A stretch of 64,000 nucleotides of DNA from Seriola aureovittata (GCF_021018895.1 NC_079374.1:7963712-8027711); one strand, 5' to 3'. Positions 45,546 through 57,636 are shown, counted from the first letter of the stretch. Notes: a model not told the origin generated them from the sequence alone. Translations and numbers: made by a program.

Positions 45546-47148
45546 GTTGTGGGGGCTGACAGATGAGGCAACAGGGGGCCCAGCAACCCGTGTCTATGCG
45601 TGCATGTGTGTAGTATGGGGGGATGGGAAAAATTATTTCATTCTGTGTGTGAGTGTTTATGTGTGTATATGTGAGTGCAGGCGAGGGTGGAGCTATCTTT
45701 AAGGGATGCTGGGAGGGTAACTGGGCCGTTTTCCTTGGCCTCCACCTTCAGAAGGGGCTCGAATGCTCAGATCCTAGACTGAATAATTTGTCATCTATTT
45801 ACATGGAGCCGAGAACTGGAGAAATGGCATGAGCAGGTGGTACGTCTCGCTCCCTCTTCCTTGTGCCATAGACAGATGTGCCTGGCTGCAAACCCCCCCC
45901 CCATCCTCATGGCTCCTCCTGGGGCTCTCTTTTGATGCATAGCACTCTTGTTGTCTAAAATAAGTAAAGCAAACACTGCTGGTGGATGTATATTTGCAGG
46001 AGTCTTGCAGCCAATAGAGAGAGGCAATACTGAGCTTTAGTGTTTCTGCTGTGATAAAACACAACACCTGCCTTCTCATATTTTTTTGTAGTTGCTACAA
46101 ACTAACCTTATTTTGTTTTTGACATCCACTCATTGTATGCACAACCTTATTAAAAAAAAAAAAAGATCATGTAACTCGGTACAGATTGCTGTTGTCATGC
46201 AATTTTTGTCAACTGCTTTTTAATTTTTTATCATGGACACTTCAGACCAACTTTACATCCATCTGGGTGTCACCCTATCATAACTCATCAACAGTTACCC
46301 CACTTTTATTTAGACTCAGTTTGGAACTTTTTTTTGTTTTGTTTTTGAAGCTAGGACTCACACACAAATCAACTCAATTACATTTAGGTATTTGATAAAA
46401 TATTTGTATATTTGTGAGAATATTATAGTCAGGAACCATTAAATAACAAGACAGAAAATTAAACGTTGATAATTTAGAACAATTCCTGATGTTGGCAAAT
46501 GCAGATGTTTTTGTGACATAAAAAGATGCAGATCATAGCTAGCTAGTATACCACTGTATTTTTGCAATGAGGCATTGACTGGCATCTCTATTAATTTATT
46601 ACAGAAGTGAGCAATATTCAAGATTTAGGCTTTAACCAGCCTCAAAGTAAAGAGAAATAATTGAGCTAGTCGCCCTGAGCTTCCCTCTGACTTTTCCATA
46701 CAGATTAATCCCTGCTGTTTCTGAACAGGCACCAGCAGTAAAACACATACCCACACCTATCCAACTGCTCAAACAGATCCCAGTAACAGGTTTGTAAATA
46801 TGAGCGACAGGCTTACCAACCTCTTAGCTTTTACAGTGTGTTTATGATATGGAAATTATAGTGATTGTAATGTAGGAACCGTTTATCTTAGCTCTTGATC
46901 TGAACTAACTTTACTGAACATAATTGGTAATCATAACAGCCACTCCCCGTGCCCGTTGCAATATATTAGAGTCAAATATTTACAGTAGAAGTTAGAAAAA
47001 TTCCAAATTTTAGAGGGGAAAAGACAAGGAAGAAGAAAGTTAACATGAGGCAGTGAGAACAGGGATAACAGTACTAGATTTGATTAGGTGCACTGTTGGA
47101 AAAAAAAAAGGTAATTGGGTCTGTCCTCCGGCTACCTAACTCCATGCT
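45543..47148. other. Non-coding unique sequence
   Basis: No gene recognised. An A13 run lies at 46152-46164 and an A10 run at 47100-47109. Sequence around 46670-46800 is repeat-free and moderately GC-rich. Confidence 0.5.
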
Positions 47149-47192
<44 letters not shown>

Positions 47193-47194
47193 CA
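47149..47194. repeat. (CA)n microsatellite
   Basis: About 23 CA units with one AAAC break. Confidence 0.95.
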
Positions 47195-47739
47195 TGCTGG
47201 TACTGCACGCTAATCATATTTCACCCCAATCACTAAACACACATTCATATTTGAAGGTTTATCCCAGGCGGCTATTTCAAATTATTATGTATGTGATTCC
47301 AACCACACAGAGTAGAGAAAGTGTTTACTCTCTTCATTGAGGCGCTGGATAAGTTGAGAGCAGAAGCTAAGTGTACTACAGTCTATGGCAGAAGAATAAA
47401 CATTTTCCTTTATAGCCTGAGGACCCACTTTTCATCTGTCAAGCATGTTTTAATAATTAATCTGTTTAATACACACACAGCATCTGCTGGGTACAACTCC
47501 CATCCTCCCATTCAAACTGACTAGCACAGCTGCCACTGTTTGGGTGTACTGTACAGGTCTGGAATATGATAAGATGTTTTTTTCTCCTCCGCAATACACA
47601 GGCAGAATACTACCATGCATGCTGACATACAGTATATAGACACACGCAAACATGCGCCAACTTGTACATTCACACACTCCCGCAAACTAGTCTATGCTGA
47701 AGGGGTGAAGCCCTGACTGTGGGCCTACTTTCCCTATGT
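47195..47739. other. Non-coding unique sequence
   Basis: Nothing recognised. Confidence 0.5.
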
Positions 47740-48110
47740 ATTTCTCCTCGGTGAGCAGGCCAAATGGGGATTGTGTAAATTAAATACATTTCTTTTTCCG
47801 GCAGCAGAGAGAAATGATGCCAGATTAAGCCCATGAATATATACATGGGCCAGGGCTGACCTGTCTCCAGACGCCTGATTTCCCTGGAGGGGTGCTGACA
47901 TGGTGAGGGGCTCCAGGGGTGTGTAGGTGTGTGTATGCATGCGTGTGCTTGCTTGTGTGTGTTTGTGTATGTGTGTGTGTTGCACAGTGCACCTCAGACA
48001 GAGGTGAGGAGATCTCTTGAACAGGTCCAAATTGAGCTTAATCTCATTCCTCATTGTGCTGGAACAGGAATGAAATTGCACAATTGCACTTTAATCGACG
48101 ATCGAACACC
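47740..48110. other. Candidate conserved non-coding element, split by a TG-rich patch
   Basis: Repeat-free parts 47740-47910 ('gtgtaaattaaatacattt', 'gccagattaagcccatg', 'gaatatatacatgggcc') and 48000-48105 ('attgagcttaatctcattc', 'gcactttaatcgacgatcg') flank a degenerate TG patch at 47918-47983. Confidence 0.3.
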
Positions 48111-48164
48111 CCACCCCACCACCACCACCTCCCCCACCTCCTCTCCTCCTTTTAATTTCTCTTG

Positions 48165-48204
<40 letters not shown>

Positions 48205-48205
48205 T
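48111..48205. repeat. Pyrimidine-rich tract and (CT)n
   Basis: CCA/CCT-rich lead (48111-48150), then a CT array at 48164-48205 with two TTT breaks. Confidence 0.92.
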
Positions 48206-48214
48206 TGTGTCCTT

Positions 48215-48480
48215 GGCCTTAAATTCCCTACATGGGCCGGTGGGCATGATTGCCTGTTAGCCTCTATTTTCTCCTCTTTTATTTTTGTTCCAGTGGAAGC
48301 ATCTAATAATGTCTGTTCAAGCAATCAGGAGGTTAATGTGGTTAGGATAAGGGCAATCTTAAACCAATAAGGGCCATCCAGATGCTCTGCTTCTCTTTCA
48401 TTCCACGTCTAATCCTGGAAGATTGTGATTTTCGGGAATCTTGCGCTACATCCGTTGCAGTGGAGCGCGTCTCTATCATG
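48215..48480. other. Candidate conserved non-coding element
   Basis: Repeat-free, with 'gaagcatctaataatgtc', 'gcaatcaggaggttaatg' and 'cttaaaccaataagggcc' (CCAAT), and a CpG-bearing 3' part. It directly follows the CT array. Confidence 0.3.
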
Positions 48481-49565
48481 GGCAGGAAGGATTCAGTCAG
48501 TCCCCTGGGGTTGATTACACACAGAGACACACACACACAGTCATTTGTGCCACACAGGTGCTTCTGATTATTTAAGGTAGGAAACCTTTGGTCAAATTAG
48601 CCATAGGAAGGGCATTTGATTTTTCCATGAGTTTAAAGAGCGAAAAAGAAAAGAAACTTCTTTAAACAAGCTCTCTGTCATGGTCTACCAGTCTTCACAA
48701 AGCGATCATATTCAGCATTTTGCCCTGTTTCGTTCCCTCTCTGATACATCGCTGGCAAAATCAAACAAACCACAGTATCCAGGAGAATCTATTTTTGTTA
48801 TGAGTGAAACAAGTTGAGGGCAACACGACTCAGCTAAACTAACAACGACTGTGCTCGGATTACAGAGATCCGTTTCAGTAACCACAAAGAAACAGGTTGA
48901 ATGCAGCTCAACCCTTTAAGTTAACAGCCTTCCGTTTATGCATTGATGATGATGGTAGAAGTTGAAAAACCTGTGGCAACCAGCAAAAGCACAAGCAACG
49001 ATGCTGTAAAAATGCTTAGAAGCAGTAAAATAGCACCTAACTAGCTCAGCGAATTGGAAATATTTTCTTCTTAAATTTTACATTTTGTTATGTGGCCACA
49101 TGTACAATTAAAGGAATGTATCTTTGACTGCAGTCAGCTGGAATCTGCACGTTTATAATATTAGAAGTATTATAAAAGACACATTTCTTACAGCATTATA
49201 ATGATCTCTGCATGTCAAAACGTGTGTGCAAACATAATGAAAGGAAAGTGCACAGAAAAACATACACCACAGCAGGATGTGCCTGTTACATATATAGAGA
49301 AAAAAAAAATGCAGGTACTTGAGCCATGTAAAATGTGTTGATTTGTTACTCAAGGTGTTGGAACAAAACAATGCAACAAAGGTTCCCAGGCTGTTGTATC
49401 TGGGGTGGATGTACTCATTATGGCCCATAATGAAGGGCCCTCCTTACCGCTGTGCATGTACTCAGCAACACTGACGACCTACACGCACATACACACACAC
49501 ACAGGCCAGGCCGCTGCCAGGCTGTCAAGTCCAAAAATAATTAGGCATCAAAATGAGTTTCCCTG
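48481..49565. other. Non-coding unique sequence
   Basis: No gene. The segment 49405-49450 contains a small palindromic patch, 'cattatggcccataatgaag'. Confidence 0.5.
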
Positions 49566-49587
49566 TTTTTTTTTTTTTTTTTTTTTT
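49566..49587. repeat. Poly-T run, 22 bases
   Basis: Uninterrupted T tract; no retroposon body recognised on the minus strand. Confidence 0.9.
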
Positions 49588-49748
49588 CCACCCCTTGTTC
49601 ATTTTATTCATGTGCTGGAACTCGGGAGACTGGCTAATGCAGTTAACATGCTCTCATCATGAATTTTCATTACACCATTACATGGGTACATTACAAGAGC
49701 AGGGGAGCTGCGACTACAGGGATGCCATGAACATACACACACTGACAG

Positions 49749-49749
<1 letters not shown>

Positions 49750-49790
<41 letters not shown>
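49750..49790. repeat. (AC)n microsatellite
   Basis: About 20 perfect AC units. Confidence 0.97.
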
Positions 49791-49793
<3 letters not shown>

Positions 49794-49957
49794 CAGAAAT
49801 CCCAGACGAACATAAGCCCATGCATTTATTCAGATGCACGAATGCATACAGAGAGATGCAGTTTTACTCCAGTATATGTGTGTTGTGTGATGTAGCTTTT
49901 CGAAACACTATCAACTTACATTACTGCTGATTCTACAGAGTGTGGAGAGAAGTGTGA

Positions 49958-50556
49958 TTAAAGGAATACTTCTGCATTTTGACACATAGTTCTATATATT
50001 AAATTTCTTGAGATTTAGTTGGGAATCGGTAGCACTCTCGTATCTGTAGTGTAAATATGAAGCTACAGCCAGCAGCTAGTTAGCTTAGCTTAGCACAGGA
50101 CTCAGACTTGAAATAGGTGGAAGCAAGTAGCCAGGGTCTGTGTGATATAGGCACCTCTAAAGCTCAATACTTAACATGTTAAACAAACCAAATATAATGT
50201 GTTAAATAGAGAACTCTAGAGGTGCTCATAAGTGGACTAACAACCATTTCCATTATTGATTAATTTGCTGATTATTTATGGATGAATCATTTGGTCTACA
50301 AAGCATCAGAAAACAATGACAAATGCTTGTTACAATTTCCTGGAGGCTGATGTGACGTTCAAATTTGATGTTTTCTCTGACCAAAGATATACGGTTTTTC
50401 AGCTTTCTTGATTTTCTTCATTGCAGCTTGTCTGTGGACTGAGTCAGGCTAGCTGTTTCCCCCCGTTTCCAGTCTTTATGCTAAGGTAAGCTAACTGGTT
50501 GCCGGCTGTAGCCAGCAAATAACACGATTTCCCAAACTGTTGAACCACAGCTTTAA
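49958..50556. mobile_element. Fold-back (long terminal inverted repeat) element, 599 bp, with nested repeat
   Basis: The arm at 50061-50108 ('agctacagccagcagctagt' then 'tagcttagcttagca') is matched in reverse complement by 50465-50512, at roughly 80 percent by eye. Outer ends are TTAAAG (49958) and CTTTAA (50556), and both outer arms keep weaker inverted similarity. The four bases GTGA stand immediately outside both ends, a possible 4-bp target duplication. The 'gttagcttagcttagca' motif is, from memory, typical of an abundant fish repeat. No transposase is present. Confidence 0.85.
50234..50420. mobile_element. Second interspersed repeat nested in the fold-back element
   Basis: The interior carries 'attgattaatttgctgatta', 'tcatttggtctacaaagc', 'atcagaaaacaatgacaaat' and 'ctgaccaaagatat', a word order I recall from a separate fish repeat with ATTGATTAATCTGC and TTTGGTCTATAAA. 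Its presence between the two arms suggests insertion into, or capture by, the fold-back element. The boundaries are approximate. Confidence 0.5.
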
Positions 50557-50774
50557 GTGAGTAATATTAATGCTCTGTTGCCTAAGTACCTGACACAGTT
50601 CAGCATCAAGCAGTCAATCTCTACACGTCTATGGTTTCCAACAGGGGAAATATCATCACACACACAACACATGTCTTAACTGCCGGTCACATTAACAAAA
50701 CTAAACTAACACATTTATGCACCACTACCTTCAAGGGCAGTGCATGTGTCAATGAGCAACAAGGGTGTGCGTAT

Positions 50775-50957
<183 letters not shown>

Positions 50958-51056
50958 ATTACCCAAAGTCTCCTGGGGCTTGGGAAGGTAAACACACATC
51001 AGCTGGGCCTGATTTATTTCACTGTCCCACTGCAGCCTGGAATTAAGGCATGCATG

Positions 51057-51111
51057 CTCTCTCGCTCTCTCTCGCTCTCTATTTCTCTCTCTGTCTCTCT
51101 CTCTGTCTCTC
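51057..51111. repeat. (CT)n with CG and TG variants
   Basis: CTCTCTCG/CTCTCTGT units; degenerate pyrimidine array. Confidence 0.92.
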
Positions 51112-51179
51112 ATTCATCCACGCTCCTACACACTCGAATATTCACACACTATATACATAATACTGTAACAGTTATTCAA

Positions 51180-51330
51180 TTACAGAGGCGATTGTGATGA
51201 TAATTGTTCCTTTGTCATTTGCAGAATTCTACCCAGACAAAACATCGAGACATTAAATCCCCAAGATCAGACAGTTCATTATCACCAGACAGTAATGCTC
51301 TCAATTCTTACACAGCTAAGTTGTAAAAGT
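51180..51330. other. Candidate conserved non-coding element
   Basis: Repeat-free block with 'gtgatgataattgttcc', 'gacattaaatccccaag' and 'agttcattatcaccag'. Confidence 0.3.
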
Positions 51331-51756
51331 CCTGTTGCCGTGACAGATGAGAGTGCCGGTGCCTTTGTTACGCCCTACATCCCCTGAAGCCTAAATCTCC
51401 TTCCATCCCTGCCCTCCTTATTTCCTTCCTTCCTTCCCCCTTCCTTCCTCTCTCTCTGTCTTCCCTCTCACTTTCCTTCTTTACCCAACAGGTATATATG
51501 TCTATATGTGCACATTAATGTCCTATGCATGTCATGCATAGTGTCTATTATTGTATAGCGTATTTATCCAAGCCACTTTGTTTCCCATTGACAGAGGCAG
51601 GGCCGTGGGAACAACAGATTTTTTTTTAGCACACACACAGAATACACAGCTAGCGCACGGTGAGGAGATAGCTCTTTCTTTTGAGCTAAGCCAGTGGTGT
51701 GGCTCCAGGGACGCACGTCGGTCTGTCGGTCATTCCACCTCACTGATCCGCGCTCG
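51331..51756. other. Non-coding sequence with a (CCTT)-rich tract at 51417-51480
   Basis: CCTT/TTCC and CT units form a pyrimidine tract. The rest shows no gene. Confidence 0.6.
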
Positions 51757-52072
51757 AATATCTCAATAGCTTTGAATAGTCTGCCATGACATTTTGTATA
51801 AACATTTATGTTTCGTATGGATGAAGCCAATTGCCTTTGTCCAGTGTTTTGGTTTATGACCAAATACCTGCAAAACTAATGCCATTCCCATCAGCCTCAG
51901 CTTTGCTTTGTGTTTAGTGCTAATCAGAAAATGTTAGCATGCTAAAATGCTAAAGTAAATTGTCATTGTGAGCATGTTAGCATGCTGAAGTTAGCATTAA
52001 CCTCAAAGCAGCACTGTGCCTATGTGCGGCCTCACAGAGCTTCTAGCATGGCCATAGACTCATAGTCCTGTT
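51757..52072 (+). mobile_element. Copy of an abundant fish interspersed repeat ('gttagcatgctaa' type)
   Basis: Carries in order 'tgccatgacattttgtat', 'tttatgaccaaatacctgc', 'tgtgtttagtgctaatcag', 'aaatgttagcatgctaaaat', 'gagcatgttagcatgctgaa' and 'cctcacagagcttctagcat'. This order matches, as I recall it, a repeat found in thousands of copies in percomorph genomes. It is truncated and shortened in the middle. No coding potential. The class of the family is not something I can name with confidence. Confidence 0.75.
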
Positions 52073-53262
52073 GAATAATGGGAGCCGTATTTTCATTTGG
52101 CCTTTTATTGCACCCAAAATCATAATAAAAAGAAAAAAATGATTCCATTCAAAAGGGCTGGATTTAGCCCTTTTGAATCTGCTCAATGGATAGAGTTTTG
52201 GCATGTAAACACTTTTTATTCTAATGACTCAAGTCCAAAATGTTCCCTAGGAAAAATCTCTCTGCCGTTGTGTGAAATGTATCAGCACTCTCTACCACTA
52301 CTTCAAGTTGTATATTTTCCCAGGGGAGCCATGTTTGAACACATTTGGGTGATGTTTGCTAGTTTTGGGGAGGAAAACTGAAGGTGTACCGACTGTTCAG
52401 TTACCCCAGTAGTTGTCTTTGATGGTGGAAGTTGCTTCAGTACCACAATTACAGAAGTAAAATCAATACACTAAAAGTTCAAAGCATTCAATACATCGTT
52501 CAAAAAAACAAACAAAACAAAACAAAAAATGCCCGTGGTGGAGAGCTGGATTCAGTGTTTGGCATATTAGAGCTGTTGTGTCTGATTATTTACAGTGGCG
52601 TATGTAAACAGGACTCCTCCTCTCACCACTTCATGCCATTTAAATTGATCATCCATGTATCTGCAGCCACTGAGAAGCTGTTATAGTCTTTCGGGCTAAC
52701 CGTTAGATTAGTGGCGAGATTTCAGCCCATTCTGTGAAGACTGAGAGGGAAAGCTGGTATTTCTTCTGGGAAACTAACCCAGGAATCTGCAGTGGTGACT
52801 CTAGCACTTTCTCACAATTGAAATAATGCGACTAAACTGTATTTACTTAAATATATTATTAACTCAACATATAAAGTCTGGGTTGTAGCAGGGATAGCCC
52901 CAGAGTGCCCTGAAGATAGATGGATGACATACAATAAAAGGAGGAAAAGGTAAAAGAGTAGAGAAGGACGGGCTGAAGGCGGGATCAATCCAGCAATCTC
53001 CTCCCCTCTTCCCCTTTCTCGTGCCCATCTGTCCTCAGCCTCTTCTCTTACTACTTCCGAGCTGTCCTGTGTGATTGTTTGTCTTCAGAGCGCCGCTGTC
53101 TGCCAGACAGGACTGTAGCATCAGTGTTAGGAAGCGTTCCTTTCTCTGGTGTAAGGCTGCAATGACAACATCTGCCATGTTTCACTCTGATCTCTCCATC
53201 AGTGTGAATAAGTGTATTGCCACGCTTCCTCAGACTGTCAGTCACTCCTCTGGAGAGAGAGA

Positions 53263-53263
<1 letters not shown>
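52073..53263. other. Non-coding unique sequence
   Basis: No gene recognised. A CAAAA-rich patch lies at 52501-52527. Confidence 0.5.

Positions 53264-53306
<43 letters not shown>
53264..53306. repeat. (AC)n microsatellite
   Basis: About 21 AC units directly after a short GA patch. A TG array in the opposite orientation begins 120 bases downstream. Confidence 0.97.
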
Positions 53307-53307
<1 letters not shown>

Positions 53308-53421
53308 ACCGCTCCTTATTATCTCTGCTGAGATGGACGCCTTCAAATGGAAATGCTACACATGTAGATGCACAGGCATTCGCAGACAAATACATACACA
53401 TAAATATATGTTGTATATGCT

Positions 53422-53426
<5 letters not shown>

Positions 53427-53468
<42 letters not shown>
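53427..53468. repeat. (TG)n microsatellite
   Basis: About 19 TG units, then a GCG variant. Inverted partner of the AC array at 53264-53306. Confidence 0.97.
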
Positions 53469-53470
<2 letters not shown>

Positions 53471-53596
53471 TTTTCTTGTGTATTACAAGGATATACACAG
53501 AGTCGTCTGCAGAGATAGACATACAGATGGATGCAGATTTAATCCATTTAAAGTATTAATAAAAAATAGGTATGCATGTCTCTCCACCGCATGCAG

Positions 53597-53627
<31 letters not shown>

Positions 53628-53634
53628 CACACGC
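53597..53634. repeat. (GCAC)n tetranucleotide array
   Basis: About eight GCAC units merging into CACACGC. It is CpG-poor overall apart from the ACGC junctions, which form a regular CpG every four bases. Confidence 0.95.
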
Positions 53635-53840
53635 ATTTACACACACAGTAAACCCATTTCATTTCAAAGCACCTAGATCAAGTCCAGTATTTAAAGCTCT
53701 GAAAACATTGATGCAAAATCGATCAATTCACGATGTGTGTGTTAGAGTGTGTTGATTAGTGTGTGTGTATTTTTACAAATGAGTAGGCCAAGCTAGAAAA
53801 TGGAGGCAGAAAGATGCGACAGACAAGGCCAGAGTCCTGT

Positions 53841-53842
<2 letters not shown>

Positions 53843-53930
<88 letters not shown>
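53843..53930. repeat. (TG)n microsatellite, 88 bp
   Basis: TG array with one TGCG variant. Confidence 0.98.
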
Positions 53931-53973
53931 AACTTCCCTGAGTGTGTGCAACTAGTTTGTAGTGGCTGTGTTA

Positions 53974-54020
53974 ATGTGTGTGCGTGTGTGTGTGTGTGTG
54001 TGTGTGAGAGAGTGTGTGAG
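53974..54020. repeat. (TG)n with GAG tail
   Basis: About 16 TG units, then GAGAGAGTGTGTGAG. It lies 43 bases after the previous array and may derive from the same expansion. Confidence 0.94.
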
Positions 54021-54140
54021 TGAGCTGACCTGTAGTGCAGCCGCGCAGCACTAGCTGACTACCTTTGTTAGATCCCTCCGTCTTTCGTGTCACATCAAAA
54101 CACCTCATTATCTCTTCCTCTGTCACTGGAATTCAAAATG

Positions 54141-54142
<2 letters not shown>

Positions 54143-54173
<31 letters not shown>
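54143..54173. repeat. Poly-T run, 31 bases
   Basis: Uninterrupted T31. On the minus strand it would be an A31 tail, but the sequence before it on that strand shows no SINE or LINE features and no AATAAA. Confidence 0.92.
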
Positions 54174-54176
<3 letters not shown>

Positions 54177-55082
54177 ATTAACCACCTCAATATGCTCCCT
54201 CACTCTCATTCTGTTTGTCTCTCTCTTTCTCACTCTGCTGTCTCTGTCATCAGCTGCTGAGACAGTGTTTGTAAAAATTTCTTCCTTCTCGTTTGAAACC
54301 GTCATTTAAATAGCAGATGTCTCGTCCGGCGGTGGACAGGAGAAGAAAGCAGTGCACTTGCACTAATAAATCCTTTCATAATTTGTCAGGTGAGGAGGAC
54401 CTCTAGCTATAATAATCTTCATCAACCCTTCAGCTGTCTCTCAGGCGATGGCAGACCATATGGTGTTGTGCATCATCATCCTAAGGGGATGTCTCTGCAC
54501 ACAGGTCTCAGGCTGAAGACACAGATTTGATTGTTAAATGAAGGTTAAGTCACAGACGAGTATGAGAAACTCAGGAAGTGACACAAAGTTTACACAGTGT
54601 TAGCTACGCATCAGAGCCCAGAAACTGCATCTCAAAATCTATGTTGCATTTCTCTGAGCTTGTCATGCAGTTAGTCATGTTAGAAAATCAACACACTTCA
54701 AGGGTAAGAATTAATAACTTTGCAGTGCCAACAGTTATTAATAGAAAATGCAAGCCTTTCTAACGAGTCAGCTGTGCTTCACAAGTACCCGGATGGCCTG
54801 TATTTATCTGTTGCTTGAGGCAATCTCTCTAATCATTTGTTTTGATTTACAGATGGTGATATGTGAAGTCTGGACAGTGCATTTCTGTACTGAACTCGTC
54901 CACAGTGGCACACAGTAATGCAGGCTGCAGTAACTGTAGTCAAAGCCCCGGCCTCTTAATTACAGAACAAGTCAAACAGGAAATAAGAATTACTCGAAAC
55001 AGGAAGTTCATATTACCGTGTGAGCCTGGCTGTGTCAGCAGTGATCACTCTCTCCTCATTAGTGTGTTATTACACCTCATTG
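54174..55082. other. Non-coding sequence with a candidate regulatory block at 54290-54480
   Basis: The block contains 'cgtcatttaaatagcag', 'tgcacttgcactaataaat', 'ctataataatcttcatc' and 'cagaccatatggtg' (CATATG E-box) in repeat-free sequence. No gene is recognised in the rest. Confidence 0.4.
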
Positions 55083-55131
55083 AAACACACACACATGCAC
55101 GCACACACACACACGCACACACACACGACAC
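55083..55131. repeat. (CA)n with GCAC variants
   Basis: Degenerate CA array. Confidence 0.93.
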
Positions 55132-56187
55132 CTGTAGACTGTAGGCGCCAGGTGTCCGGAGAATGGATCACTTTCTTTATGCCTCATTTCAAGTCACAGC
55201 TGCGTTGAAGAGGAAGTCCATACAGCAGGGACTTCCTGTAGAAGGATGCATGGGGTTACATTTCTTACTTCTTTGGTCGTTGTGAGAATGTACTTACTCT
55301 CTACATGTGTGAATGAGCTGTATATATGCATGTACAATATTGGTGTATGCATGAATGTAGGAATCTATTTATGTATTTAGATAGAAGATGATACAGTAGA
55401 TATGCAGGTGCAGATTGGTTTGGTAATCGCTTGTTTTCTCTTCCTGCTCATCTTTTTTTTTGATGGTGGCTGAAGGGTGGCATGCTCTCCTCCTCCTCCT
55501 TTCTCTGCATGGAGGATAGACGCCTTCTCCTCCCTTTTCCCCGCATATGAAAGCGTAGAGCGGTCGAGCACAGGGAAGGTGATAACCCTTTTGTTTAGTC
55601 TGAGCTCCATCACAGGCTCTGTCAAGCCCAACAGACAAGCAGACAGGGCCGTGACAGGCCCACTAATCTGACAGCTCCTCAACATCACAAAGCAAAGAGC
55701 AGCCATCACATCAAAGTGGCGCGAGAGAGGCACCGGCAGTGAGAGATTGACGCCACTTCTTTGCTCTGCCATTTTCACTGGTATCTTCATAGCGCCTCTG
55801 ACATGCTGCGCACCAGGAACCTTCAGAGGGAGTATCCAGGTGGTAAAAGGGGGAAGCCTGAGTTGAGGGACTCCCCTCTGGCTGAGTGGTGAGTGTGGGT
55901 AACCTTCCTGGAGGATGAGTGTGTGATACACTGAGAGTACATGACAGGCTGTTTAAATGGATTTGTGTTTACGTGTTTGTGTCGTTGACGGTGGGGGGGC
56001 TGTTTTGAGGAAGGATGGGTGCATGGGTGGGGGTCATGTGGCAGCTGACTTTTCTCTATGTATGGCTTCCATTATGAAAGCAAAGAGAATTTTTTAAATC
56101 ACAGGTTATACGATTCCCATCATTCTCATGTCACTGTTCTGGCACTGTAATGTTCAACTTTATTTTTCCATGGAAACTTCTCTAGCT
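55132..56187. other. Non-coding unique sequence
   Basis: No gene accepted. A 184-codon minus-strand open frame (55931 to 55377) is the longest not made of simple repeats. It has no domain, signal or splice support and about one such frame is expected by chance. Confidence 0.5.
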
Positions 56188-56337
56188 GTGTTTCCATTAA
56201 TGAGTAATGGAAAGAAGTGAATGTTGAAAAAACTTTCTCAAATAAAAATCGCAAAAAAAAAGAAATGTATATGATCACGAGGTGGTTTTTCAGACTAGTC
56301 GACAAAGCAACATTTTGCAACGGTGAATTGGAAACAC
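56188..56337. repeat. Possible decayed inverted-repeat element
   Basis: 'gtgtttccat' at 56188 is matched in reverse complement by 'attggaaacac' ending at 56337, with an AAAAATCGC-rich interior. The layout recalls a fish element that begins 'gtgtttcca' and ends 'tggaaacac', but the arms are only about 10 bases. Confidence 0.3.
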
Positions 56338-56758
56338 TTTTTACGCATTGAAGTCACATGACATGACAAGAGTTGTCACTGTTACTATTATCTCCCAAAA
56401 ATCCCTGATTCGTGGCTGCTACCAGATGTAAGAGGTTTCCCTTTCTGTCATTATGCGCACCAGATGCCCTCATCGCCTTTGATTACTACAACTGCTATTG
56501 TGGATGTAATCAAAGTCACCATCTTCTTTATAATATATAAGAAAATTATTGTTTTTTTTCCCTATATTATCTAAAACACTTAAAGTATTTGAAAGTGAAA
56601 ACAAAGCTATTAAAGTTGCTGTCCATTGTAAATGTCCATTAGATCTTGCAGAGATACTTTGCGGTTTAATTTCGCCCCAGTTGTAAAACAACATCTGAAA
56701 GCTATAAAGCTATATATTGAAGCTAACTTTTTCCTATTCATTGTTCATTTTATCTTAC
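56338..56758. other. Non-coding unique sequence
   Basis: Nothing recognised. Confidence 0.5.
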
Positions 56759-56779
56759 ATATATATATATATATATATA
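56759..56779. repeat. (AT)n microsatellite
   Basis: About ten AT units; the only clear AT dinucleotide array in the window. Confidence 0.93.
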
Positions 56780-57568
56780 ATTCCATATACTATTTTTTTA
56801 TGGATGCATTTACTGTATTACTGACAGTTGAGTCAGTTCAGGTTGCCATCCTTGTCCTCACTGTCACCGAAAATTTTTCTTCACCCTTTGTTATTGCCTG
56901 CAACTGGAACCTTTTGTTTTTGTTCTGCATTCAAACTGTTGGTTTTAACCTAATCAGACTGTTTGAACACTTTTTAAAGTATTTTATAACTCCATTCATC
57001 CATTCTGTCAATCACAAGTCGCAGTAATCGTTTTCTGCTTCTTACAACTTCTAGTGCATTTACCATAGGACTCTGAGATATGTCAGAGAGTGGGGTCACA
57101 CACCAGGTATGTGGGTCACATGTGATCTTCCTCATCCAGATGGTTTGCCAGATGCAGAGCTGGCAGTCGTCTGACAGGGCCTACACCCTACCTGCATACA
57201 AAAACAAATGCATTGACAACAAGGAGCGGCATTCATCAAAAAAAATAAAAATACCACTGAGCTTCCTTTTAGGAGAAACTATTTGGGTGTGAACTTGCAC
57301 AGCTTGGTACGTTCAAGACTCCAAACACCTTGCACACGGTTTGGCAAAGGCTTTCTGCTCAATGTTAAGTAATAGGGTTGATGCGTGTGAGTTCTGGGAC
57401 TGGAATGAGGTAATGGTCTTGTAGCACTCTGAAGTGCCCCGAGTCCATCTAATAATGTAAAACAACACTAATCTGAGAGAGCTGCTTCATCTCTGCATGT
57501 TAATCAATAAACTCATTACCTCCGGTGCTTAGTGAAGGATTCCCTGATGCCTGCTCACTGATGTAGAC

Positions 57569-57636
57569 AGAAAAAAAGAAAGAGAGAGGGAAGGGAGATG
57601 GAGATGAGGGGGAGAGGGGAGAGGTGGAGAGAGAGG
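57569..57636. repeat. Purine-rich (GA/GGA) tract
   Basis: AAAGAGAG then GGAGAGGGG-type low-complexity sequence. Confidence 0.88.

Noticed and set aside
53597..53634. Regular short repeat considered as a CRISPR-like array
   Set aside because: Units are four bases with no spacers; it is a microsatellite in vertebrate DNA.
55377..55931. 184-codon minus-strand open frame
   Set aside because: No recognisable family, signal peptide or membrane segment. By stop-codon frequency, about one frame this long is expected by chance in 64 kb read six ways.
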